Origin: Cercozoa sp. M6MM
Lineage: Eukaryota > Endomyxa: Ascetosporea
Assembly: GCA_040357565.1 (NCBI GenBank)
Contig: JBDODJ010000001.1
DNA length: 64,000 bases
Reading direction: 5' to 3' (one strand)
Positions 48,901-60,626 of this stretch are shown here, one piece after another. The stretch's first letter is position 1, and every line of letters begins with the position of its first letter. The notes under the pieces are model-generated. The model saw nothing but the letters and a program-made list of their open reading frames with translations. It had not been told where the DNA came from and did not search any database. A program made the translations under genes and the position numbers.

Positions 48901-49219
48901 TTCGGCGTTTCGTGCTGGTATACTTGTACAATACACTACGAGCACACACAATCGCCTTGACTAGTGCCAGAATGCAGGTCTATTGTTTTTAATGTTGTGA
49001 GATTTTTGGACACGGCATGGTACAAACGGCCGACTTTGACCACCGTGTTAATCTCACGATGCACCGACAGTGACTTAGTAGCTGTGTTGCACAAGTGGAA
49101 TACTGTACGAAACTTGAGTGGTTCTGTTCGTCCTGCGTTGTGCGATTTCTCTTGCAACACCAAAAAGTGAAAGTTGTAGTCAAAAAAACAACAGTAAAAG
49201 AAGGAAAACAGCATTGACC
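48901..49219. promoter_or_regulatory. Divergent promoter interval (two-TM gene / pyruvate kinase)
   Basis: 319 bp between two start codons on opposite strands. No clear TATA or Inr combination is visible to me; a weak A-rich stretch lies at about 49175-49210, just upstream of the pyruvate kinase start. Confidence 0.4.
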
Positions 49220-52020
49220 ATGTCGTCGTTCGACAAGCCGCGCCTGTCGCGAACAATGTCACTGTCGCAGATCACCGGCAAGCCGACGACTCTGCTGTCA
49301 ACACGTACAGTTTTGTTTTTCGCATTGGCATTGAAATTGAATATTGAATGTTGTTCATCCTTGCTTTTTGCTGATAGCGCGATCCACGAGTCGTCGAGGT
49401 GCTGTCGGCGATGTTCCGCCTCCCGTTTACCAAAACTTTCGCGATGAAATGGGTACATCTGATGCTTCCCATACCATAATATTGACCAAGTGTATGTGTT
49501 TGTTCAATCGCGTGTTTGTTCAATCGCAGCGTCGCAAGACTACTGGGCGCGCAGTCATCGCGACTACGATGGTGATTTCAAACCAAGTTCTACGTTTTTG
49601 TCTCGAACTGACAGCTTTGTTCTTTAGGTCCTCCGCGCACGAAGATTATCGCAACAATTGGTCCGAACACCAAGACACCCGAGATGCTCGAGAAACTCAT
49701 GGAGGCAGGTGTGTTTCTTGTTGTGCTTTTTGTGCTTTGCTTGTTTGCAAGTGTTTTGGCTTGCCACAGGCATGAACGTGGTGCGTCTAAACTTTTCGCA
49801 CGGAGATCATGCCTACTTCCGCGAGGTGTGTTCAGCGCGGACTGTTTCTTTTAAGTTTAGTTTTATTCTAATACGTTTTTGTTTTCTCAGGTGGTTGGCA
49901 ACGCGCGCGCAGTGGCGCAAAAGTCGCGCCGGTTGTGCGCCATCATGTTGGACACGAAGGGACCCGAGATTCGCACAGGTACTGCTTCTTCTTCCACTCC
50001 CGTGTCAGGATAATCTTCTTCTGTGTGCAGGTTTGCTGAAGGACGGAAAGGACGTGCAGCTGCTCACGGGCCAGTCTTTCACTTTCAACGTTGATCCTAC
50101 TTTTGTTGAAGGTACTTTTCTATTCCTCAGTTGTGCTGTCATCTCGCTTTTAAAACATCCTGCAGGCGACAACACGATGGTGCACATTCAGTACGCGAAT
50201 TTCGCCAACGTTGTCAAGGTATTTATCAAGCATGAGTGGGGCAATAGGGAGGGGTAATGGGGGATAAAACCGCAGGTGAACGACAAGGTGTTGCTGGATG
50301 ACGGTTTGATCTCGTGTCGCGTTGTGCGTGTCGACCAGGCCAAGGGTCTAGTGCACACCACTGTCGAGAATGACGGCATGCTCGGTACCTTTGTGATCCC
50401 CTAACACCTCGACCTGTCCCATATCTCAGTATGGTTCCTAGGACAACGCAAGGGCGTCAATCTGCCGGGCGTCGTTGTGGACCTGCCTGCTGTGACTGAG
50501 AAGGACCGACGCGACCTCGAATTCGGCGCGCAAATCGGCGGTACTTCTGCTGCTTTCCCTTTTTACCCCCACTCTTCCCTTGCTGTACAGTCGATCTGGT
50601 GGCTGCTTCATTCGTGCGCAAGGCGGGCGATGTTCATGTAGCCTTCTTCTATTACCCCTTAACCCCTCCCCCAGTTTACCCCCCCCCCCCCCTCCACGCA
50701 GGAGGTTCGACGTGCGCTGGGACCGCAGGGCGAGCACATCAAGATCATCAGCAAGATCGAGTCGCAGGAAGGCATCGACAACTTCGCCGAGATCCTGCAC
50801 GTACTACTGTCTGCACTGCTACTGCCTGTACAAGCTTGTTTGTGTGACCTTACCTTTGTGGGGGTAGGCGAGTGACGGTATCATGGTGGCACGTGGCGAC
50901 CTCGGTGTCGAGATTCCTGTGGAGGTGCCGTCTATCCTTTAGCCGCTTTGCCCCTTTACCCCTTTGCCCCTTTGCCCCTTTACCCCCTTACCCCCTCCCC
51001 GAGTAGCGAGTGGCACTGGCACAAAAGCGAATGATCGCGGCGTGCAATCGCGTTGGCAAACCCGTCATTACGGCCACGCAGATGCTGGTATGCTGGCGTT
51101 CTACCCTCCCTCTCTTACTCCTTACCCTCTTACCCCTTCCCCCGGGACAGGAGTCGATGTGTGTGAACCCATCGCCGACACGAGCCGAGGCGGTCGACGT
51201 GGCCAACGCGGTTTTCGACGGCACTGACTGCGTCATGCTGAGTGGCGAGACCGCCAAGGGCAAGTACCCGGTCGAGTCGGTACCTACTTCTACCCCCCCC
51301 CCCGCACTTCCTTATACCCACCTCTTCACCTGTGCAGGTGCGGATGATGCGAGACATTTGCCGCGAGGCCGAAAGCAGCATCGACTACGAAAGCACATTT
51401 TCGCACATTCACGGCAGTCAGGAGCGACAGTTCGGAGGTATACCCCACCCCCTTTACCTCCACCCCTCTACCCCCCCGTAGTGAGCGAGGCAGTGGCGTC
51501 GTCAGCAGTGCGTACTCTGCACGATGTGCGCGGCGGTGTGCTGCTGTGCATGACCTCATCGGGTCGGACTGGTACCCTCGATGCTCTTGGATATACGTAT
51601 ATGTATATATATATATATATATGTCTAGCACGCCAACTGGCCATGTACCGTCCGGCTGCGCCGATTCTGACGCTCACCGACAATGCGCGCGTGTCGCGTC
51701 AGGTGCGCTCTTGCTTTGCTACTGTCAGTAAGGAGAAGTGTGCGAACTGCCCTGTATTGCAGTGCCTGGTGTCGCGTGGCGTGGTGCCGCTGCTGGTGTC
51801 GTCACTGACTGGCACGGACTCGCTGATCGACCGCGCCTGCGAGGTGGCCAAGAAGATGGGACTCGTCAAGCCGGGCGACGCCGTGGTCGTTGCCTCGGGT
51901 ACACCTCCCCTCTCTGATGTCGATATAATGTACTTATTCGTGAATATTGCATGCGCAGGCACGATCGAGAACCAGTCGGGTGCCACCAACATGCTCAAGG
52001 TGCTCAAGGTCAAGTACTGA
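49220..52020 (+). CDS. PK: Pyruvate kinase, 20 exons
   Basis: Last step of glycolysis: phosphoenolpyruvate + ADP to pyruvate + ATP, cytosol. Twenty exons chain in frame: 49220-49304, 49378-49452, 49530-49571, 49629-49708, 49770-49825, 49891-49978, 50031-50111, 50166-50218, 50276-50384, 50442-50540, 50591-50637, 50702-50800, 50868-50924, 51007-51087, 51151-51279, 51338-51437, 51482-51571, 51629-51702, 51763-51898 and 51959-52020. Motifs: [46 protein letters not shown], the active-site [20 protein letters not shown] with catalytic Lys, [46 protein letters not shown], then the C-terminal domain ending [10 protein letters not shown]. An N-terminal extension of about 65 residues rich in Ser/Arg precedes the barrel. 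Introns are 44-82 nt; ten of nineteen begin GTAC and none begins GTRAGT. Confidence 0.97.
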
Positions 52021-52602
52021 GACCGACACCTGCCCCCGAAATCGCCTCGAATTCTCAAGACGAAGTGATTCGCGTTGCCGTTGACGAGCGGCCGATTTTG
52101 TTTAAGTTTCAACTAACGTAAGTTCAGTTACGTTGCTTCCTCTACGCTACGTAAGTGCCTGACTCAAGCTCGGAGCTGGATTAACGTGCGCATAGCTAAC
52201 GGGATACGCTTGGCGCAGGCCGGACTCCCTCAGACCACCCACACAACTTACATTTCTGACAAAGCACGCTTGGTGCGCGTTACATGGAAGTTCATTCGGC
52301 GTGCTACAATGGAGCGTCCGTCAAGGTACAGGTACCATTGAGGAAAAGAACAGAAACCGAAGCTAAAATTGACTCGCGTGCAACGAAGAGATGAGGACGG
52401 CAGGCAGTACACTACCTGATACCTACCGTGCGGTACAGCTTACTGTCAATTCCTTTTAACCGTAACCGAGAACCGTGAACCCCAGTTCACGGCAGGCGAA
52501 CGTTACGTACGCCACGCCAGTCGTACAGACGTTGGCTCGGCATCCTTTCTATTCGAATTGGACTCCGCTCAGCTCAAGAAACAAGAGATATAGCTGGCCT
52601 GG
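52021..52602. other. Tail-to-tail intergenic region
   Basis: About 580 bp between converging pyruvate kinase and metallophosphoesterase genes. I see no coding exon or repeat. Confidence 0.45.
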
Positions 52603-55600
52603 CTACGGGGCGGCCTCGGCGCGAGACGACGCCTGCCGCCGCACGACGAACTCGTCGATCACGAAGACCTCCTGGTCCGACGGCTGGCCCGGCGCAGGCT
52701 GCCACAGCGAGGGCCGTCGCCAGGTCCACGAGGCACCCACGCTGTTGGGGGGTGGGGGAGGAGATAACAGGGGGTAAGAGGGGGTAAGAAGGCTTGAGAA
52801 AGGGAATACCTCGACAAGGTGGACCGCAGCAGCAGCAGCAGGTCAGAGCCACGTGTGCGACGCCAGGCCTTGGCCACTCGGTCGATTCCGACCACATACA
52901 CGTGCACTGCACACAGAGGGGGTAAGGGGGTAAAGAGTAAGGGGGGGGGGGGGTACAATCGCCACGCGAGTCGATTCGCATGCGCGTGAAGTTTTTGAGA
53001 TCTTCGATTCGCAGCGACGAGAAACTCTCCGTCATGTGGGCTTTGGGGCGGGGGGGNNNNNNNNNNNNNNNNNNNNNNNNNNNNNNNNNNNNNNNNNNNN
53101 NNNNNNNNNNNNNNNNNNNNNNNNNNNNNNNNNNNNNNNNNNNNNNNNNNNNNNNNTGTGGGCTTTGGGGCGGGGGGGGGGTAAAAGGAGGCAAGGGGGT
53201 AAAGTAGAAGTACTGTGCAGGTAGTTGGCTGCAATGTAGAGGTAGGTGCCCAACTGCCAAGTCGCGCGGGGGGTAAAAGAGGGAGTAAAAGAGGGGAGAG
53301 GGGGTAAAAGAGAGGGGAAAGAAAGGGCAAAAGAGGGGGTAAAGAGGGGGGTAAAACCACAGTGGACGCCGCCGGAACGGCCAGCAGCGCGAAAAACGGC
53401 ATCGCCGTCGCCACAAAAATCAGCGTCGACTGCGCCGTCGCTGCCTCGCACACCGCTGACCGCGCACGTACCTGGGAGGGGAAACAGGGGTAAACAAAGC
53501 AGTAAACACAGGGTGGGGAGGTAAAGCACAGCAGTATCGGCAACATCGGCCACCGAAAACGACAGTCGCAGCAGCATCGACGGCAGACCCAGCGATACCT
53601 GGGGTAGGGGGTAAGGGAAGGGGTACGGGGTAAGGGGTAAGGGAGGTAGGTGAGGTAAGAGGGGCAGGGAGGGGGGTAAACCCACCGTATCGAGTCGCCG
53701 CACGACCTGCGCAATGACGCCGAAGGACTCTTCGAACGCATCGTACAAGGCCGACTGCGGTGCCACCAGGCCGTACCTGCGGGGAGGGGGTGAGAGGGGG
53801 TAGAGAGGGGTGTATAGAGGGGTGTATAGAGGGATATATATATAGAGGGTGTAAAGAGAGAGTATAGAGGGTGTAAAGAGAGAGTATAAAGAGAGGTATA
53901 GAGGAAGGATGGGAGGTAGAGAGGGGGTAAAGTGGGGGGTAAGAAGGGGGGGGGGGTAAAGAGGGTGAAAGTACCCCACAATGGCCCTGGCGACCTCGTC
54001 GACGACAGCGGCGCAGCCGAAAGCCGCCACCACGTGCGCAGCGGCGTGACACAGGGCCAGCACGGCACGCCGTCCTTGCGGTCCCATCGCTCGCATCGGC
54101 GCGTGCAGCGGTCTGTCTCAGTCACACACACATACAGTCCACTTGACACGTGTTCCCTTCTCCCATTTGGCACGTGCCCCTACCTGGGTAGTAGTCGCGC
54201 ACAAGCCGCCAGTGACGGCGCCTCGGCCACTCCGAGCAGCACCACGAAAGCCGCCGCCGCCGCCACGGCCGAGGCACGTGCACCCGGTGCCCACTGACTG
54301 AGAGATCAGTGGGAGATCAATGATCGCCCACGTGGCCACTCAGAACTGGGAGTGGAGGCAAAGCAAGTGTGTACAGCGCCAGCAGACACAGTCGCAGCGT
54401 GCGTCGCACCACGCGTGTCACCAGGTGCGCCAGCGAGAAGCCCTGCCCACGTGCCAAGTGGTACCAAACACACGTGTCCGCACACGTGTCCACATGTCCC
54501 AGCACGTGTCCACTGAGTGGTCACACCTGCGCAAAGTCGTTCCAGTCGGCGCCGAGGTCACACGCCGGCAGAAACGATGCCGCCACCAGTGCGTACAGCA
54601 CGGCACCGCCCTGTCCCCAGTCAGTCACACACGTGCCCCAGTCAGTCAGTCACACGTGTCCCAGTCAGTCACGTGTCGCAGTCACACAGTGGGTGGGAAC
54701 TACCATGTCGAAACGCACGTTGCGCGCGCGGAAATCCACCAGATTCAGCACACTCAGTACGCGCGAGGTTCGTTCATCCTGGGAAGGGGTGGGGGTAAAG
54801 AGGGTAAATGGGGGGGGGGGGGGGGAAAAGGAGGTAGGTGGGGGTAAGCGGGGGAGGGGTAAAGCAGAAAGCACAGGGTATGCTCGCACACGTCGATATT
54901 CAACACCTTGATGCCGGATGCCCGGACCACCCTGTACACAAACGTTACAAGGGTAGGAAGTGAAGGAGATAAAGGGATAGGGGGGGAGGTAAAAGGGCTA
55001 AACACAAAGACTACCGTGATGTGTGTCGGGTGCATAAAGGCGCCGCCGCCACCCGACAGCACGAGAGTCGGGTGCGCCGAGTCGACCACGTCGTCGCGCA
55101 CACTGTCCTCTGGCACGTGTCGCATGTCTGTCTCCAGTCACACCACAGCACGTGCCAATTGATCTCACTGACTCAGTGACTGACTGAAGCGACGGTTACA
55201 GCAGTGCAGATCGCCCGCCAGTCGCAGTCGCAGACGGTGCCGCACGTGCCGTCGCAGGAACACATTCAGTCGCCGACAGATCGCGCTGGCGCTCTTCTGC
55301 GGCGTGTCACGCCGACTCTCGTAGTCCGCCAGTAGCCTGGGGGGCAAGGGTCAAGGGTCAAGGGGTCAAGGGGTCAAGGGGTCAAGGGGTCAAGGGGGTA
55401 AGAGGGGGGGGGTAAGACCCACCAGTCCGGCTCGTGGTGCACGGCGATGACGGCTGCATCAGGCGGCACGTCCTCCAGCACGCGTTCGAAGAAACGCCAC
55501 TGCAGACTGTCAATGTCAGCCGACAGTCCTGTTCACACCGACAATCTGACGTCCGCGCGGACAGCCCCAACATATACCAGGGAAACGAACCGAGATCAAA

Positions 55601-58600
55601 GCCGAGAATCCACCAGTTGCGCGGCAGTTTCGTCGCCCAAAACGTCCGTTTTTGCGGCAGCAGCCATCTGTACACTTTACTTAAGGCTGCGTCTGTATCT
55701 TATCAGGTACTGTAGTACCCTCCCATCCAGGACCGGTGACACAGGCACTGACGAAAGGTGACGCCGCCGTCTGAGACACCCGCATACAATACAGCTCAAA
55801 CACACAGACACAGACACATACGCACACACACACTGCCTTAGTACCGTAGTAGTCGTGATTGCCTGGCACAGCCAAGGCAACTGGCGCATCGGTGCTGTTG
55901 ATTTCCATAGTTTCAAAGGCTACAGAAACAACCGGAAGCATACCAAAAATCCAGAAAAAACCAAAACAAAACCTACAGAAATCCGGCTGCCACGCGGCAT
56001 CCGATGTTGCCAGGTAGGCTTCGTTGTCATCCTCCTCGGCAGTGTCAAAAACGAGCGTGTCCGCGTCAGTGTCACTCCCGGAATCAGCGTGCCTAGTGTC
56101 AGTGTCTGCAGTACCAACAACAAGTTTGTCGGACAGACCGAACGGAGGCGATGGCAGCGCTTCCTCGAATACGCGCAGAAACTTCTTTTGAAAGCACGCC
56201 CTGCAGTCTCAGCACTCTTGGTACAACAACTCACACCAAGAACTGAAGAGGCAAGCGCACAAAGTGGGCGACGGGTAGGCCAGGTCGCCACCAATCAGCC
56301 TGGACATATTTGGTATTTTCGCGGTTCAAAAACGCCAATGATTGATTGTAACTTACAGCAGAGTGCCGCGTTTGAGAGTCACCAAACGATCGTTCGCGTT
56401 CTCTTCCTCCTCAGGTACCTCCTGCCGCTTGTGCTTGTGCCGACTGCAATCAGTTGAAAGGGTTAAAAAAAAAAAGAAACCGAAAAACGGTAGGTCACAG
56501 CCCAACTTACCTGGGCAAAAACAAGGCTGCAAAACTGCCCTTTTCGCGAAAACGGCGCTTCAGTGTGAGCCGCGGAGCTGCCAGCAGTCGTGCCACGGCG
56601 TAGGAGCTGTTGAACCCATCGCCCACGTCAGCCACAAAATCGAACCAGAAGGACTCATCGTTGCGAGCACTCGGCGAGGATATCTGCATGCGCAAGAAAG
56701 GACTTGATTATTTGCAGAGTTAACTGGTCGAATACCAGGGTATCATCGGTCGCACGCGGCGACGGCGGCGACGCGCGGTTCGACAAGTCGAGAATGTTCT
56801 GATTCAATCCAAAACATGAATTCAGTTTAGTTTTTATCTAAGGGGTAAAAAGGTACCTTGTTGATCGGAGGCGTGAGCGTCAAACTGTCTTCATCGGCGG
56901 GTCCATTCGAAAGCGAGCGCAGCGTGCTGCTCCTCGAAGAAGGCGAGGAAGGAGCACTCGCGAGTCGGCGCAGCGGTGCTTCTGCTTCAGTTGACTCAAC
57001 CCGTTCGCGCTGTTGATTTCGAAATTGCGGCGATCGAGAGTCGTTCGTTCGTCCCCGACCGCCACGCTCATCGTTGTGTAGAATCTGCAACTCTCGCAGG
57101 TCGAATCTCGATAGAAACGTCATCGACAGGCCGATATCGACACTACAAGTGTTTGTTTACTTGTTTGTTTGTTTGTTTTCGAAGAAACACTTCCACCGAT
57201 CACAACCAAAAAACTATGAATGGATGGACTAATTTACAGTGTTGCTGCTTGCACCATGCTGTACCACGGCACCATTTTGCTCATGACCCTGTACATCACA
57301 GCGGTTAGGCGAAAATCCCAGTTTTTTGACAGCAAAAGCTACGGTGGATTTCGGAACAGAAAGTAGCGCCTGCAGCAACATCACTTGACTCAATTCCTTT
57401 GTTTGGCATGAAAGGATGATGGGAAACGGACCGAAGAACAGGCGGAAGCTGCTTCACGCGTTGCAGCAAACGATTCTTCTCGCGCAGCGAGCTTTCACTT
57501 CAAAGCAGCAGAAACAATGAGTACCAATTTAGCAACACACACACAGCAACGTACGGTTCATCAGGCAGGTGCGTTCGAAGCGATTCCACCGTGATTTCTT
57601 CTTCAACGTCGGCGGCACTTTCGATCGGCACCGCAGGAGCAACCACAGTGACGGGAGCGCGCGACTTGCGCTGCGACTCGAACACAAAGTGCGTCAGCGC
57701 CACTGCAAGCGAAATTTAATAGAAAATTCGATGACACAAGAGCAAGACAAAGCTGTGTGATTAGTTAAACACCTGTCATGAGCGACATCCACAGCGACAC
57801 CACGGGCGGAATCTCTGCGTCCTTGCCACTCATCTAAACACAATGATCAAACGAAAGCACCTATACACTTTAGAGAAACGTAAACTGGGATCTACTCACT
57901 TTAGAGAAACGCGCCGGCAGGCCCATAAGCCAAGTGGCAGCAGGCCCGCACTCGCTGTGTGCATGCCGCGCCGAGAATCCACAGAACGTCACGAAACTAT
58001 CCCAAACAATCGAAGAATCAGTGAGAAACGGCAATGTGGAAATACAGAAATTTCGAAAAAAAAACAAAAACTCACGCAGTGGAAACGATAGCCAGACACA
58101 TTCCGAGAACCCAAAATTCCACAAGACGTCGGATTGTGCCGAAGCGAACGACACGGCGTCCGCCGAGCACAACCAGCACCGTCTTGATCACTGCTGCGCA
58201 CGTGCAGAGCGCCACAAAAGAACCCAGCCACGCGTAGGGCATTAGCGCCAAAGAGGCCTGCCATTTTGAGCGAAACACGCGCAACAGCGACACTAGCTGC
58301 CAGAAAAAGATAGATCCGTGGCTTTCGAAGCGCTTTCAACAACAGCAATAGTATGCGCTTACCGACGAAAGCAGCCAAACGAAACCGCCAACAACAATGA
58401 CGGCGTACTTTCTGTTTCGAAGTCGCTTTCGCAAAACACGCGCTGGTTCCAAAACGGCTGCCGTCAGCGCAGCGAAAAACACAGCGAACGCCAGTTCGGC
58501 AGCTCGGTCTTTTTTGACAAAGAACAGTCAGTCAGAAACTATAGTCTGAAATCACCAAAAGTAGAGGGTACTTTGAGTTTCAATTGCTAGACCTGTGTCT

Positions 58601-58822
58601 CCTTCATCAAAACGGTGCGCGTCCACCATTTCACGCCATGGAACTGCGAGGTTGCCACCTGAGAAACACCAACATCTCGACTCGAAATTTACTCGTGTAA
58701 AATCGATACAGAAAGTAGTCTGAGTTGTACCAAACACCAGTGCAAGTGGCCATTCTGTATGTTCTCGGAGGTGCTGCAGCACTCGGAAAACAAAGATGCC
58801 GCCTCCCAGCCACAACAAATGC
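52603..58822 (-). CDS. Large membrane calcineurin-like metallophosphoesterase
   Basis: About 25 exons. The N-terminal third is a multi-TM region (HLLWLGGGIFVFRVLQHLRE, LAFAVFFAALTAAVLEPARV, YAVIVVGGFVWLLSS, LALMPYAWLGSFVALCTCAA, RLVEFWVLGMCLAIVSTA), then a Ser-rich linker. The catalytic core follows: FWFDFVADVGDGFNSSYAVA, LLLIGGDLAYPSPT, FLRVFEEALPSPPFG, VALAVPGNHDYYVYRWLLPQ, LPRNWWILGFDLG, LSADIDSLQWRFFERVLED, AAVIAVHHEPDW, RLRLRLAGDLHCC and SGGGGAFMHPTHIT. That is the D-x-G / GGD / GNHD / H / GDLH series of a metal-dependent phosphoesterase. A second hydrophobic region follows (VLYALVAASFLPACDLGADW, ASAVAAAAAFVVLLGVAEAP, TYLYIAANYL). The end is ESFSSLRIEDLKNFTRMRID, VHVYVVGIDRVAKAW and a tail to TAG at 52603-52605. 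The order matches a family I know from plants and protists, substrate unknown. The 5' start is unresolved; a gap (53057-53156) is intronic. Confidence 0.85.
53035..53181. other. 100-N gap with duplicated flanks
   Basis: The string TGTGGGCTTTGGGGCGGGGG occurs immediately before (53036 on) and immediately after (53157 on) the N run 53057-53156. The two contig ends overlap and were probably not merged because of the G homopolymer, so the true gap may be zero or negative. Confidence 0.85.
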
Positions 58823-59094
58823 CTGGAACACAAACTTTCGCATTTTGTTTTTTCACAACAAATGCTGATTGCACGGAAATCCTACGATAAACCAGGCTCC
58901 ATTTAGTCAGATCGTAATGCCAGATTCATTGGCACATACAGGAAGGACACCAAAATTAAGTATTATGACACCACAAGCGGTAATTTAGCTTTGCTCATTT
59001 TCTGGCTCAACAGCTTGGGCTCCGAGTCGAACAGAGCGTGCCTGAGAGTCACACGTTTACGCATAGCGCGAGGGGTTCCAGTCGTGTGTAAACC

Positions 59095-60031
59095 ATGCCA
59101 GTTTCAAAGCGTGCGCAGATCGGTAGCTCTTCGTGCTTGTTGTGAGGCAGGCTCGAGTATTTGTTGTATTTGTCTTTTGTATATCCCTGGTGTCTGTGTG
59201 CAGTTTCGCTCACGAAGGTGAAGAAGAAGGGCCGCGGCGCCAAGGAGCGTCAGGTTCAGGAGATCCGCGCGGCTGCCGATGAGTACAGGTTCGGCTACGT
59301 GGTCAGTGTGGCCAACATGCGCAACAACCTGCTGAAGGAGATTCGCGATGAGTGGTCGCACTCGAAGCTCTTCTTTGGCAAGAACCGCATCATGAAGCTT
59401 GCTCTGGGCCGCTCCGAGGCCGAGCAGTACCGACCTGTACCTCAGATTTCTGTGTTATTTTTGTTTTTATTGCTTGTCCAAATTATGCTGTGTTGACAGG
59501 GCCTGTTCAAGCTGTCGGAGCAGATTGAGGGCGAGTGCGGCCTGCTGTTCACGAACCTCGACTCCACGGCCGTGCTGGACTACTTCAGCAAGCTCAAGGT
59601 GCCGGCCTTTGCGCGCAGTGGCAACGAGGCCATGAAGGCCTTCTCGCTGCCCGAGGGCGAGCTGCCTGGCATTCCCTTCTCCATGGAGGAGCACCTGCGC
59701 TCGCTGGGTACAGCCTTGCCTTTCAGCCTTATTAACTCACCTATATTAACCCTTGCCATCCTTTACCTATCCCATTCATCTCCCCCCCATGTAACCAACA
59801 GGCGTACCGTCGCAACTCAAGGACGGTAAGGTGCTGTGCACGCGCGAGTACCAGGTGTGCGCCGAGGGCGAGCAGCTCTCGCCTGAGCAGTGCAGAATAC
59901 TCGAGCTCTTCCAGCAGAAGATGTCGCTCTTTGAAGTGCTCGTGCACTGCTGCTGGTCGCGCGACGACGGCAGCTGCGAGGTCTTTGAGATCGAGTACGA
60001 CTCCGACGACTCCGAGGAGAAGAAGAACTAA
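59095..60031 (+). CDS. MRTO4: mRNA turnover protein 4 (MRTO4), ribosomal stalk-like assembly factor
   Basis: MRTO4/Mrt4 is a paralogue of ribosomal protein P0 that occupies the stalk site on pre-60S particles in the nucleolus and is later swapped for P0. Exons 59095-59110, 59204-59436, 59500-59707 and 59802-60031. Protein begins MPVSKLSLTKVKKKGRGAKE, then FGYVVSVANMRNNLLKEIRD, EWSHSKLFFGKNRIMKLALG, RSEAEQYRPGLFKLSEQIEG, CGLLFTNLDSTAVLDYFSKL, FARSGNEAMKAFSLPEGELP, SMEEHLRSLGVPSQLKDGKV, REYQVCAEGEQLSPEQCRIL and ends in an acidic SDDSEEKKN. All blocks align with human MRTO4 in order. The first exon is only 16 nt of coding sequence and needs a GTGCGC donor; without it there is no Met. No P1/P2-binding spine helix, as expected for MRTO4 rather than P0. 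Confidence 0.93.
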
Positions 60032-60626
60032 ACCTGGCGCACGCCCGGATCCGTGGCCGCACGCGACGATGCGACTGATTTGATTCATTGAGGTCGAGCC
60101 TAAGTTGATTTTTCAAGGTTCTGCCGATTCGTTAGCTGAGTCTTTTCTGAAACCAACGAAGGAGTTCCCCTGCAACCGGTTTGGGGCGAGGTTCTGTCGA
60201 TTTTTCGTGTCTCCAGATCTGGCTAAACTTAATCAGTCGCAGTGCGCGGTGGTCGAGTTTACGCGAGGCCCCGGGATCCCCGTCCTTTCAGCGCAGTTCG
60301 GTTTTGAACACGCGAGATCGGATACGCGACGGTTTTTGAGATTTACTTTCGAGTCAATTTCAAGTTTTTGGGATTTAATTATAGAGTAAGTTATGACGCG
60401 ACGTGTACATCATGGCAAAAGTCGGTCGAGTCGAATGGCCGCAGAGAATTGAAAGTGACACGGAGACACGCGGCCGACCGCAAGCAAACCCGTGCGAGGA
60501 CTCCGACTTCGCACCCTTTTTTCGCACTTTACAGTTTGCTTTCGGCACTTGCGAATCGTCGTAGCAAGCTTTCTTTTGTTTGCAATAGCTGGAGCAGTTC
60601 TTCTAAACCGACTCAAAGACCCTTCG
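60032..60626. other. Intergenic, no gene seen
   Basis: About 595 bp between MRTO4 and the PLAC8 gene, same strand. Open frames at 60105-60389 and 60492 on show no conserved residues upstream of the PLAC8 Met. Confidence 0.4.

Noticed and set aside
59095-60031. Ribosomal protein P0
   Set aside because: The order of motifs and the short acidic end without the P1/P2-binding spine fit MRTO4; P0 would be longer and end with the EESDDDMGFGLFD-type peptide.
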